Assembly: GCA_013397795.1 (NCBI GenBank)
Contig: VZTJ01005670.1
Span: 1,122,229 to 1,186,228, forward strand
Length of the DNA: 64,000 nt
Source of the DNA: Orthonyx spaldingii
Taxonomy: Eukaryota; Chordata; Aves; Passeriformes; Orthonychidae
Direction of reading: 5' to 3'
Shown: piece by piece, positions 51,633 to 64,000 of the stretch
How positions within the stretch are numbered: position 1 is the first letter of the stretch
How the letters are laid out: the number at the start of each line of letters is the position of its first letter
The notes under the pieces: generated by a model
Seen by the model: the letters and a program-made list of their open reading frames with translations, nothing else
Databases searched by the model: none
What the model was told of the DNA's origin: nothing
Position numbers and translations under genes: made by a program

Positions 51633-54391
51633 TGGCATAAATAGTTGCCAATAGAGGGAAGCAATTTGTTAAACTATGCAGAGAACAATAGCATTAAAAT
51701 AAAGATAGACATGTTCCTGTGTTTCCTTATTTTTACATATCTGCATCGTGAGCCAATGGAGTTGCTAAAAGAGTGCTCCCCAAAAGGGAAGTTCTACAGC
51801 TACGTGGTTTGTAAATGACAATAGTTAGGGGAAAAATAATAAAGCCAAACTTATTCCAGAAGACTGCACTAACAGGGCTTAGAGTCTGGAATGGTGCATG
51901 TAAGAGAATGTACAGCTCTGGTTTTGATAAAGGCAGGGACTGCTGCTAACAGGGCTTGGAGCTGGGAGATGTAGGAGTGCGCTGGCCTTCCAAAGAGTGA
52001 AGGGACCAAGGAGGTGGTGACACATCTGGCAAATCTTGGTTTGTGCAGACCGAGGGAAAGGGGGCACTTCTGCCTTTCCTCTGAGCTATAATGGAGGAGC
52101 AAACTGATTCACAGTTGCTCCTTTAATTGGTGCATTGTAACTTTGTGAAAGTTGGAGATGAAAATATGATAATTGATTTGTTTTAGGCTATATTGACTTC
52201 CACTGAATAAATCCAAAAGTTTCAGATTAGAGCCTGAGTGACACTGGGGTCTGTCTTCCTGCAGTGCTATCAATCATGTCTTCCTACAATGCCAAGCATT
52301 GTCTGTGGTTGCTGGGAAGGGGTCACGGTGCTATCTGGTTACATTCATACTTGTTCTTTGAGTTATCCTGTTTTGGAGTGATTTGAGGTCTCTAAAGGTC
52401 AAAGTACAGGAACTAAAACTAATAATCACCTATAATAATTCAGAAACAATCTCTGGAAATTGATTTACCTTCACCATATTAACTGTTGGCGTAAAATAAG
52501 AGTTCTTTAATTGTGCATTCATCATTCACATTTTAGCTCTATAAGACTGAACTCATGGATTTTAAATTCAGGTCCCAAGACACTTCCTTTAGTTTCCTAA
52601 CCCTGTATTAGGGCTCTAAATGATAAGTTGATGACATCATGATAATTTTTCTTATATAATAAATGGTGAAGCCATTAACACATGACTTAACAGGACTATA
52701 TCACTTTAGACCAAAGAGAATGGGTTCTCAAAGTAAAACGTTCTTACTCAAAAACATATCTTCAATGATAGCAGGGAAAATACGGAAAATTACTGTCAAA
52801 GTAAATTGCATTTTGTATGAATACCATCTCCTTTCAAGTTTGCCCCACCATGATCATCCTTCTTTATTTACTGGTGTTGCCCTTTTCTCTTTAGAGACCT
52901 TTAGTGAAGACTTATTTTATATTTCATGTATCATTAAAGTGACTTAAATGATCAAGGATGTGGTAGGTCTGACATTTATTTTTAATTATTAGCATAAATA
53001 AAGAGCCATCTATATTCCACACCTGCTGCAATTATAAAAATATATTTTCTTCATTTATAAAACAAATTATGTGCTTCAAGGAGTCAACCAGAGAGATGAG
53101 CGGCTGTTCTTTTTGGTAATCTCTCTATATTGTCAATGTTTATTAGATCTGACCGCAAAGGACCAGAAGTGTGGTTTTGATGCCACTCAATTTGTGAATT
53201 CCGTGCAGTTCCTGGGAAGGGTATCTGCATAGTAATGAAAACAGAATTGTGGAAGAAAAATACTGCAGAAGTGTTTTATCACAGCCTCATATCTACACTG
53301 CTGGGCAGTGCAGCCTTAGATATTGCATTTCTGAAAAGAGCAGTTTGGTGAGAAATGCTATATTGGTCACAAAAAACTTAAGCTAGAACAGCTTTTAGAT
53401 ACCATCTGAAAAGCACTTCAGTTTAAATTTTGATCACTTTAAAGATGAAAAGTTTCATACGAATTGAAAAAGCTGAGCTATGGTTTGCTGAGCATTGCTT
53501 TCTGTTTTTCATTTCATTTGTATGTGTAAGTCAGCATTAGTTATAAAATGTGTACGTAATTACATTTTAGAAAATACACTTTGAATTAATCTAATCTGAG
53601 ACTCCATTTGTCAAAGTACTCTGCTTTAGTAGTTTATACTCCCTTCTCATGCAGGCTGTCATATTTATTTTTTGTTAATGAAAAGTCTATCATGAAATAG
53701 TAATGATATTTTAACACTCTTGGCAAGACTGGCTACAGCACCATAGTGGAATCAGCTGACTACAACTAAGTAATTCCTCTTCAAACTGTAGTGCCTTAGG
53801 TTAAACAGTCTTGTCTAACAAGGTTGAGAGAAGCTTTCTGTACTTTTCTGTTTGGTGGAAGAAAGCCTCTTTTATATTACACTAGATAATTTCTATTTCC
53901 TACGCTGCTCTTCCTGTTCAACAGCTAAGTGACTTTAGTGAGTTGTGGTATCCTGTACAGCAAATGAAGGTGTCTTACATTGGGATGCTTTCAGCCTGGA
54001 GGTTTCTTGTGATCCCATTTGATGTAAGGGGGTCACACTCTGTCTTCTGAGGTCCATGTGGCTCTTAGCCTCTCTGGGGCTTCCCCATCCCACAAGGTCA
54101 CAGCTCTTCACACTTGTGAAGGTTCTCACAGTACGGGGTGTCTAATGTGACATATTTGCTTGTTGTGGCACACCCTGATTGTCTAGCATTTGTTACAGTG
54201 TGAATTATTAGCTGAATACCTTTTGATAAAATAAGATATGATGGCAATTTGGTGATTTAGTGTGAATTCATAAATGTGTTGTTTAAAAGTTAAAGTAATT
54301 AGTTAAAAGCTTTTTGATTAATGATAGCTAACAGCTTGTATGTATGAATATTATAGTGCTGAGTGGCTGTATTCCAGGTGAAGTGATTGAT

Positions 54392-54427
54392 TATGTTCTG
54401 GGGGTGCACATATGTTCTGGGTGCATA
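54392..54427. repeat. Short imperfect tandem duplication
   Basis: TATGTTCTGGGGGTGCACA (54392-54410) is followed directly by TATGTTCTGGGTGCATA (54411-54427). The second copy lacks two G residues and differs by one base near its end. It is probably a local slippage duplication. Confidence 0.8.
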
Positions 54428-57400
54428 TAAATTATTGTTAGTCATGCACTTCCACTAATAGGATTATTTTCAGTGGTATCTCTGCCATTTTAATGTGCTT
54501 GCTTTTCAGTCTGATTCTAGTTATCCAAGACTGCTCTGTCTTGCATCACTCTGTAGTACTCTTGTTTTCTTTCATGTAACTGTCATACCCTGGGGACAAT
54601 GGCAACTAGAAAAATGGAAACGTATTTTGATGGCATGAAAACAGCAATATAGACAAGAAATGTCCCCCAAACCAAAAAATCAAACCCATGAGACTTTATA
54701 TTTTAAGCAAGTAGAAGATCTATATTGACTTTTTTGTGCCAAGGCAATTTGGCTTTTAGGATAATGTTTTCACATATGTTCAACATCTACAAAAGTAAAC
54801 CTCTTTGGATGTCTGTCTTTCATTTGCTTCTGTTGGAGGTAGGAATGCAGCCTATATGGTGAAAGAAACTGGTCTCTAAAACGTTCACACAATTTGTTCC
54901 TAAGGATGTAGACCTGTATATCACTTGACATTCAGGGAAGCAAGTGTTCTTTTGTTAAAAAAAAAGTTTCTTGAAATTTCATTTGAAGGCAACAAACCGA
55001 ACTGCATGGGTTCAGCTTTCCAAGCATGTTGCAGCTGCTCTGGTGGTTTTGTTAGCACAGAGAGCCCACTTGACACCTCTGGCTACACCAAGAGATCTGT
55101 GTGAACATTAAGCTTCTAGGATATGGCCAGAGCCCAAAAGTTTGACTCACACTTTATAGACATCACCTCAGATGTTAGACATCACCTTGACCCACTGGGG
55201 GTTTTGACAGGTAATATAAAATGGAACAAACTGTGAGGGGGGTCAATTTAATACCAAACTACCAGAGGGTGGAGGGAATGCAGAGGTGGCATCAGTTCAG
55301 TTTTGGCCCCAACCTCTGACCTGGGCAATAGTTCTTTGGCTACAGCCCACAAATACAGAGCTATAGAGTATGTTGTTCTGGAAAAAAAACCCCTAAGTGC
55401 TAGACTGACAGCAATTGTTGTGGCGTGCTCAGTTGTCTCAGTGATGTAACTAAAAAGGCAGCAGCCAGGCATGTCTTCTGCCATTCCCTGTTCATGAGCC
55501 TCACCCAGGATTTGTCGAAACCATTTTTAGGCATAAAGGTGTCCCTTGTGTCCTTTCAGGATTTGGCTTCTGTGCTCAGACTGTCTGGAATTTTGTAGGG
55601 AGGATGCCTGTCTCCCACGGCCCAGACTGGGACCATCCACTCATTTCACACAGCGAGGAGAGCAGCTGTCAGACAGTAACTTCTTTCATCCACTGACCCT
55701 CTCCCTCTGTTATTTGCACGTTACTGTCATTTCTGCCTCTCTTCTCATGTGCAGCATATCTGCTTCTAGATGTTCAGAGCAGTTTCTGCATGCAGATCTG
55801 GAGCAGGTTTCCTATCAGAAATCAATATTTTAAATGATGTTTTCCCCACAAGATTATTATCATTGTAAAATCAAAATATTTTGCAGATCTTGAAAGCTCC
55901 AAGAATATTCTGTGTATGTGCTGACAGGAAACCATAATCAAATTGTCAAGCAATTGCTTCTACTGTGGCAAAGTGAGAATGTTAGATTACATGTGTCAGC
56001 ATGTGAAGATAAAGACTGTGTAGTGAACAGCACGCTGAAGGCTTGATAGGAGATGGGAAGTTTATCGCTGTACGCTGTAACCTATTGTAGACAGTTCTGC
56101 TACCTCAGCACTCCTCAGTTTGCATTAAAAACTATGATCAATAAAATGCCTCAGTTTTGTCATTCTACCAACTTTATTTGGTCAATTAAACTGAAAACTA
56201 ATTGCTATTCCAAAGGGTTAAGTAATAAAAGATGCGGAATACTAATGTATGTTCACTAGTTGTTTACTGAATCTAATATTATTACAGCTGCTATAATCTT
56301 TGAAACTGGCATCAAAATGTATGCTGCTGTGATTATTTGAGTAAGAAAAATGGCTCATTTATTCAACATATGCATTGGCTGCTGATCTGGGTTTTCAGCT
56401 GTTTAAAGATTTATGTTCAAATTATTTTTTTCCAGTTTTCCTGTCCTTTTACCTATTCTTCTGTAAACTATTCAATCTTCCTGTTCTCTGGGGCTGCTCT
56501 GTGTTCACTGACAACTTCTTATGAGTGTTTGGTTCTGAGCTTGGGACTCTAACCCAAAATGTGCCGAGAATCTTAACTCTCATTAAATTAAGTCAGAATT
56601 AATGATTCATCACCTTGCAAGATCAAGGTTTGTGCGACATGTTTTCAAGTAGCCCAATCATTCCTGTAGCTTTTTCTCTTGTAGAGAAAGAAAACATATT
56701 TGCAGGAGTGGAATTGAAAAGGTTCTTAACTCTGGTAACCAGATTGCCATTCAGGGTGGTTATTTAACTGTAGCAGAGAACAGGCACTTAAATAAATTAG
56801 TCATTTTAGAAAAGTACAGTATTTAGCCAGTCAACTGGCACAGCCTTTGTCTGACCATGAAATGACTTGTAATTCCCTCAAAAATTTTTAAAAGAAGTGA
56901 TACTTGATGGGAGAAGGAAAATAAATAGTAGACAATTAGAATTAGGTTGCCAGTGGTAGATTAAACCTAGTCACCCTAGGACACCAGTATTGTACATTGA
57001 AAGGATAACTGGTGAAGGGAATGCACAAAATTTCATCATTTTGGTTGGCAGGAAAATATTTCTGAGGGTATTGTTGAAAAGTATTTGGAGAGAAATATAA
57101 TGGAGAATGACAAATGCACGAAGACTGGAAGCATTATGTGTATTTGATTTAAAGATAAGAAAAGAAAGAAAAGGATAAATTGTGAATGTTTAGACTGATT
57201 TAGTAATAGATTTCTTATCTTCCTGGGGTAAGGGCCTGGAGCAGCCTTCCAGCAAGACTTGTAAGTGGGCAATGTGCTTTCAACCTGTAGCCATATGACT
57301 CAATTTCCTCTGTCTTGCACTAGAAAGGGCAAACAGCTGGTGTTGGCTGTGCCTCTGCTTTTCTGTTAGTGGGTGTTGCAGGTGGACTGTCAGCTTAATT

Positions 57401-58404
57401 CTAAACAAGAAGGTAAATTTATGTTTAAACTGGAAATTAGTCAACTAGTGAGACAATCATATAATGTGGGGTTGGGACTAGGCAGGGTGTCCAGTGACTC
57501 AGCTCTAGTTCTCTAGTCTTGCATATTTATCCTAAAGAACACATTATTTCTCATTTCTCAGAAGCATTCTATGTCTGGTAGGGGCATTAAGTCACAGATT
57601 GAAGGGCAAAGTCTTTCTGTGATCAGTGTATCTCCTCTGGAGTGTATCATCAGAGTGTATCATTTGGAGAATGTGCACTGGGGAGCAATTGGGTCTAGGC
57701 TTGTACATTTATTTAGTACCTCCCAGGTGAACTCTCTCTAAATTTGAATTTCTTTGCTCCTTCTGGGGGTCACATGCATTTATAGCTGAGTCCTATCCCC
57801 ATTAAAGCAGTATGAAGATGACAGATGAGATTTGCTTGATCTGGCGAAAATATTCTTTGTCAGGGTCTTGAAGGCTTATCAAATGTTAGAGTCTGAGACC
57901 CAGAAGAAGAGAAAATGAGGCTGTGACTGCCAAGATCCAAGTGCAGTGCTAGGGGAAAAAGAAAAATCTTTCATTCCAAGCTACTAGTTCTTTTAAATGA
58001 GCACTTCAGTGTCTCCTCTCTCCTTGATCCCTCTCCATGAGAACATTCTTTTCCTACAGTCAACAGCAAGGTATCTCTCATCAACATAAGCAATTTGAGA
58101 ATGTTGTTGAAAAAGGTATGATTTGAACCTATAAAAATGATCATATATGCACAGTATTCTAGAAGAAGATTGAAGTATAAAAGGAAAGCTAAGAAAATCC
58201 TGTGGGTTGAAAACTTGCTGTTGATGCAAGTTCAGTACACACTAGATTAGTGCTCAGAAACTTTTGTTTGCCAGCAATCTGTAGGCCTTTTCATTAGCAA
58301 ATTACTGTTCATGTTCAATCACTGTTTTCTCATCCCAAAGGCTTATCAGCTCTGTTTCACTAAGCAAGTGTATCTCTTCAGTGGAATTTGTTATCATCAT
58401 GCAC

Positions 58405-58983
58405 TTGCAGCCCAGAAAGCCAACTGCACCCTGGGCTGCATCCAAAGCAGTGTGGGCAGCAGGGCAGGGAGGGGATTGTGCCCCTCTGCTCTGGTGAGAC
58501 CCCACCTGCAGTACTGCCTCTAGCTCTGGGGTCCCCAGCACAGGAAGGACATGGACCTGTTGGAGTGAGGCCGGAGGAGACCATGAAGATACTTAGAGGG
58601 CTGGAGCACCTTTCCTGTGGAGACATGCTGAGAGCTGGGGCTGTTCAGCCTGGAGGTCTCTAGAGAGACCTTAGAGACCCTTTGAGTACCTAAAGGGGAG
58701 CCTATATGAGGGACTTCTTACAAGGATGTGCAGTGCTAGGACAGGGGGGAATGGCTTTAAACTGAAAGTGGGTATGTTTATATTAGACTCTAGGAAGATA
58801 TTCTTTGCTTTGAGGGTGGTGAGGCACTGGAACACTCCACTCCCTATCTGTGGAAGTGTTCAAAGCTACAGTGGATGGGTCTTTAAGCAACCTGATCTAG
58901 AGGGAGGTGTCCTTTCCCATGGCAGGGGTATTGGAACCAGATGATTTTTCAAGTCCCACCCAACCTAAACTATTCTATGATCT
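58405..58983 (+). mobile_element. 5'-truncated CR1 LINE, longer 3'-end copy
   Basis: The fragment begins with the CR1 segment GCAGCCCAGAAAGCCAACTG and CTGGGCTGCATC. It continues through TGGTGAGACCCCACCTGCAG, GGCTGTTCAGCCTGGAGG, GGAATGGCTTTAAACTG and GAGGGTGGTGAGGCACTGG, and ends with CCCAACCTAAACTATTCTATGA. The terminal ATTCTATG is the CR1 3' octamer motif. The order matches avian CR1 throughout, and about 200 more upstream bases remain than in the copy at 6433-6811. The endonuclease and nearly all of the reverse transcriptase are absent. Frames inside it on both strands are by-products of repeat sequence. Confidence 0.95.
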
Positions 58984-61900
58984 TAGTTGACAACTAAACA
59001 GATAATAAGTTTTGTTCACCATACCTAAGCAATGAAACCTGACTGGTTACTTTTCTTTGTGCTGCCACAATGGGAACTGCAAATGATTGGGAATTAAGTA
59101 GCAGTTACTGTTGCTTTAACTCTTGGTTTGAAACTGCTTACTTGTGGTTTATTTTTGCACAGCTCTCCAAGCTGCTTAGCTGAAAAGGCATTTAAAATGT
59201 TTGTTGTATTGCTGGGAAGGATAGCCTGCCAAGGGCTATTATGATGACAAAATAAATGCTGGTGACTGCACTTTGCCAACAGAATATTGGACTATAACTT
59301 TTTTTCTTCAGCATTTTCCACAGTCACTATCTGAATGGAAGATGGCAAGAGTCTTGGGGTGAAATGCCGTAGATTCAGCACTCTCCCTTGAATGGCTCTC
59401 CTCTTTCCTTGGAGGACCTTAAGTACCCATCTTCCTGAAATGAATCTTGTACAGAACCCTACTTCATCTTCCTGCCTCTTTCAATTGCTTTGATTATAAT
59501 AAGAATTTTAGCATTAGAAGAATGCCTTTGTAGTACCACTCAAGGAGGAGTCTTTGTTGTCATACACCTTAATAATTTATCATGCTCTTGATAAGAATTC
59601 TAGATCAGTAGATAAGAGTAAACAGGCTCAGGGAGACAGCCCTTTGATGCTGATGTTAATTTTGCAGCAACTGAATTGGTCTTCTGTCTTACAACTTAAG
59701 ATGCATAATTGCAAGATCATCATTTTGGGGAAGTTACTGCTGCCAAATATTTTACAAAATGTGTATTAATTAAGCAGTTTAAAATAAAATGCACCTGCCC
59801 TTACTAACATGGAAAAAACTGTAGTGTTGAGACCTTAAAACATTTATAAATGAGGAGGAGAGTGTGCTGCAATCTCTATGCTAAAATTAGAAAGAGATTT
59901 TTTTTGGAATATAACCAAGCCATTAGAAATGGACAGAGTAGTTCAGATAAAAATAGAGTTGAACTGAACCTATAGTTAATATTAAAAAATACTGAATGCT
60001 TGAGAAACTGATAATCATGTTTGCATATCTCAGTAATCCCTCTGATTAGTAGGGGCTAAGGAAAGCAAGGAAATATGTCATAAATAAAGTAAATCTGGAG
60101 AGGGAAGTGGTTTAGTGATCTAAGTTTAAGTGTTTGGGAATTTCTATGTGCCTTTTTGATGATCTTGTCTGTTACTGTGTTTACAAATAACTATGGTAGG
60201 AAACCATATGGAAGAACAGCATATGAATGCAACATCAGCTCGGAGAGAAATGCCTGCAGTTGCTTGTGAACCTGACTGTATTTGGGAGTGCTGCACTTTG
60301 TAAGGCCCTCTGTCAGAGGTAAAAAGAACGTGGTGGTTCTTAGCTCCCTCTGCCTCCTTATGAGAAGTGACAGCAGAACTGAGTGATCTGTGGAAAAGGA
60401 GAGCACAAAATCTGTGACTTGTATCAAGTTTCTGCTCAAGTGCAGTGAGAACAGCAGAAATGGCTGTTGGATATTAATTAGTCTGTTTCTACCATATTGG
60501 AATAGTCTTAGCTACCACAGAATTCTTGCTAAAGAATTCTCAAAATCCATTTAGGGGAGAGCAGACAATTGTAGCTGTGGAGATAAAGCTACAGCATTAT
60601 GGAATATTTCAGGAAATTTGAAGAAATGAAACCAAAATCCCCAGGATCAACCCTTTGAAAAGTTTAACAATTTTGGAGCAAAAGGAAGGAAGATAGACTA
60701 GAACCTAAGCTCTAGTTTTCTTCAATAAGAATAAATAAACCTGTACTAAGATGCAGTGGTAGAAGCCAGGAATTACTTTATAAAAATGAAAGGTGCTACA
60801 GAAGTATAACAAAATCTGATCTTGTGGCTCTGGTGACTTGGGTTCAGCTTGTGCAGTTATGTTTGCTTTTAAAACAATGTGTTCAAGTACTTGCCTCATT
60901 ACTACTCTGAGCTGGCTCTACTTTCACCTTTAGGCAGATATCTAGGAAAGCGCAGATGTGTCTGTTGATCCGTTTTGACTAGACCCCACTATTCAGACCA
61001 GCTTATTGCCCAAAGGCAGGAGAAGCCTGGCCTGTAAATCTGCTTCGTTGTGCCTTTGTAATCCAAGTCCCTGTCCCAAGAGCTCTGATTGCCTGCTAAC
61101 GTTTCTGGTATGAGGACAGCAGTAAAAGCAGCTATTACAGCGGAAATGGAACCAAGTGCAGCTAAGAAAAAGCTAATTAAAAATGAAGGGGATGAGGAGC
61201 CTGAAAGGGGTAATGGTCCTCGAAAACATTTTGGTCCTAAAACAAAGGGTTGTTTCTGATAGGCTTTCTTAAAAGCATTGCCAACATAAATTCCTTCTGT
61301 GCTGTAGAGATCTCTTTCTGTTTCAGGTATCTTTCACAAAACCACTGTCACTCTGTAATTGTTGCTGTCTCATCTTTTCCATCTGGACATTTTCTCTTCT
61401 TCAAAGTGATTTTAATTGTTGCAGTAACATAGCTACTCTATGGATCTTTGTTACATTCTCTAAGAACTCTTGCCCAGTGCCGAACCAGGGTCGAAGCTGT
61501 CCATTATGAGCCAAACACAATGCAGCCTCACAAACAGCATTATTGAAGAGGCACTTTGCATTATTCCAAGTACCCACTTTACTAACATGTGTCTATTCTC
61601 AAGAGTAATAAGGGCTGCATTTGATTCTCTGTGAACAATTCAAGGGTCAGGGTCTAGACTCACTTGTGCTGGGATAAGTGTAGCGGAGCACCACAGAAGT
61701 CAGTTGTTGTTATGGCTCTCTATGACTGGAAAAGAGATGGAAATGGTTTTCTCTGTATCACAAAAAGGGCTCTCCCAGGCCAAATATATAATTATATTTC
61801 CTAAGCACTTACCACCAAATAGAAGAAATATGTATTTAACAACCTTAGAGAAATGAAAATAGGATCTAGTAGTTTAAGATATTAACATTTTTTGTCAATC

Positions 61901-64000
61901 TCCAGTTGTTTGTTTGCCCTTTTTCTCTAACACTGTTGCTTCCAGCTTTCCATTTTATTTGGGCTAAAAAAAAAAGATGAAAGAGAGGAGTAATATCTTC
62001 TAGCATTTTTATAGTAACAGTTATGGTAATTTTAGAACATTGTCATGCCAGTTGGTGTGTTAAGGTAATTTGAAGACATTACAACAAGACAGGGAAAAAA
62101 AAATAATCTTTTATGCTGATGATGGCTGATTTACTTGCAGCAGAAGCCTAGGTTTTCATCACTGTTAGTGTAACAGGCCTGCTGTTGCACATGCCTCACT
62201 ACTTCCCAAATAAAATATGATGAACTTTTTGGGAGAAGATTGAGAAACTTAAAACAAGGAATATAGCCCAGTATAACTCCTGTTTTTTGGACATTCCTGA
62301 CTGAATCCCCACTGCTGAGAGTCTGACCTGTCTGAAGCCACACAGTGATGTGCTATGTTATTTTAATGAAGAGGACTGAAGGCAAAGAGATGAAGGGTAT
62401 CTTTCTCCAAATCATGCAGGAGTCTGTGCCAGAAAGCCTGGGGTCTGTTGAGGCTGCCAAGGCAGGCTTCTGGTGTGCACCCTGTGTGAGACAGTGTCTC
62501 CCCTGTCTTGTGCCTTGTTGCCCCCACTTTCCCGGGGGCTGGCTCTCCTTTCCTTTTCTTTCAGTCTTATTGTGAGCAGGAAGATGTGGTTCCCTTGAGC
62601 TGAAAGGAAGAAGAAAGTGTCACTTTCCCACCTTCAGTATTTAGTGATTTTAATGGACATGGCAGGTTTGGGAGGAAGGCTGGATCTGGCTGAGGGGTAG
62701 AGGTTGCGATGGGATTGCCCTGGGATGTTGAAGTGGCACAGGGGCTGTGCCCTCAGCCAGAAGCTTGACTGAGGAAGAGTGAGGGAGAGTCTCCTCTCCC
62801 TGAGGAGACAGGAGAACTCATTGCCATGGAAGTTGCTGAACCACAAAGGCTGATCTGTTCAGTAGTGCTTTCAGTCCAGGGCAGTTTGTGGAGCCACTTC
62901 TGCCTTGACCCCATTTTCCAGGAGAGTGTGGTGGAGGTGGCCATGTTGAAGGCAGTGCAGAAGAGGCCAAGAGATTGAGGCAAGGACTTTGGGGATTTGC
63001 AGGGGACGTCTTCAGAAGTGAGCTGTTCCTGAACCAATGCTTCCTTACCGAGGTGAGGACTAACTGCTCCTGCCTCTGGCTTATGCCTGTGTCTTTATGC
63101 CTGTTGGATTTAACCTGTTCAGTGGGCTGAAGTTCTCAACCCATGGCTGTCTTGGAGGACAAGGGAGTTGGTTTTGCCTGTCCTGTTTAGCAGGACAGAT
63201 GCAGCAGAAGCCCTTGAAGGAAGCTGGTGCCTGGTTCTTCTGTGAGGGAAAGGATGTGTAACCTGGGGAGTGCATGTCTGCAAAAGCCTTTTCTCACCTA
63301 CACAGGGAGCAACAAGGAAGGAGAAACAGGGGCAGTCTGTTGAGAAGTTAAAGCTTAAAGCATCCTTAACAGGAGAGTGGGAGGGAATACTCTTTAATCT
63401 CTGAGTTTTACCACTCTCAGGAGATAAGGGTGGAGGAGTGAGGAAAGTACATTTTGACATACTCTGTGACATTGCAGAGCAATGTACTCTTCTTTTCAAC
63501 ATTGCCGAGGAGCACAAGTTATCGACTTGCACTTTGTTGTAGCCAGGTACTGTGCAAACACAGGAAAACCCTGTAATCTCCTTGAATAGGGGGGGGTCTT
63601 TCTTAGCCAGGGAGTACAGACCCCTTGTTTTATGCTCTGACAAGCTGTCTTTTCTGCAAGTCAATCAGTATTTCCATAAAAATCAGAAACAGGTGCCTGT
63701 TTCACATGTTTTCAAGTGGTACTGGTTTTCACTGATCTCTCTAAACATGTGCACCATGTGTGTGCCCAGGGGGCTCAGCACCTCTTCCACGGTGAATTAC
63801 CCGTTGGACTTACCTGAGCTTCCTGTGGTTTCACAGCAAATAACGGAGTAAAGCATTCTCTGAGAATCAGCAATTTTTATTATTTGTTACAGATCCCTAA
63901 ATTTATACACAGTTATTCAAAAAGGGTGAATTTCTTGATGTAGAAAACATTAGTATACCTTATTCTTATAATACAGTGATAGCAATTCAGTGTTGCCTTT
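58984..64000. other. Non-coding stretch to the window end
   Basis: AT-rich to about 62340, then moderately GC-richer (62400-63300). The longest frame is 181 codons on the minus strand at 63119-63664, with a shorter overlapping frame in another phase and no recognisable domain. It is treated as chance. A small open frame with coding-like codon use lies at 61110-61259 and is discussed as a finding. No repeat or RNA gene was recognised. Confidence 0.5.

Larger units (their letters stand above)
45378..58404. other. Long non-coding stretch
   Basis: AT-rich sequence with no recognisable exon or large repeat. GC-richer patches at 46830-47110 and 48830-49220 contain overlapping frames on both strands without domains. 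A T-run lies at about 51617-51632. A short tandem duplication lies at 54392-54427. Three AGTGTATC copies lie within 57625-57661. Nothing else could be supported. Confidence 0.55.

Noticed and set aside
53930..54150. Possible LTR-like segment
   Set aside because: No paired terminal repeat, no clear TG...CA ends with flanking duplication and no internal retroviral sequence anywhere in the window.
63119..63664. 181-codon minus-strand frame
   Set aside because: Low-complexity, Ser/Thr/Pro-rich, no domain, no neighbouring exon with matching splice signals.

Overview
The window is vertebrate nuclear DNA, most probably from a passerine bird. It is AT-rich, has long stretches with no coding signal, carries one CpG island interrupted by an assembly gap, and is poor in interspersed repeats. 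Most of the repeats I could recognise are CR1-type LINE fragments. The strongest taxonomic clue is at about 27812-27957: a short retroposon with a tRNA-Ile(AAT)-like head joined to a CR1-type tail, read on the minus strand. That architecture matches the passerine TguSINE1 family as I know it.

Layout. Positions 1-1590 are AT-rich non-coding flank. Positions 1590-3290 form a CpG island, of which 1808-2783 is unsequenced (N). This is the only promoter-like region, and its gene cannot be named from the window. From 3291 to the end there is no exon I can defend. The background is broken by a 5'-truncated CR1 (6433-6811, +), a short LINE/SINE tail-like relic (16545-16615), an old decayed CR1 (20821-21205, -), the tRNA-Ile SINE (27812-27957, -), a probable decayed L2-like reverse-transcriptase fragment (39108-39450, +), a TG/TA/CA compound microsatellite that forms an inverted repeat (45327-45377), and a second, longer CR1 3' end (58405-58983, +). 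Small local structures include a perfect 22-bp tandem duplication at 14065-14108 and three consecutive hairpins at 23086-23153.

Interpretation. Several intervals (22490-22690, 23540-23710, 24600-24900, 38440-38830, 43880-44380) combine homeodomain-type cores, E-boxes, MEIS/PBX-like sites and little simple sequence. They look like conserved non-coding elements of a developmental regulatory landscape, but this is inference from composition and motifs only. The open reading frames of 60-190 codons have no recognisable domains. Many have competing antisense frames, some lie in recognised repeats, and three cross the N gap. I regard them as chance. I found no convincing protein-coding gene, tRNA gene, rRNA gene, microRNA, endogenous retrovirus or other novel multi-gene system. 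The window reads as intergenic or intronic sequence next to a CpG-island promoter.
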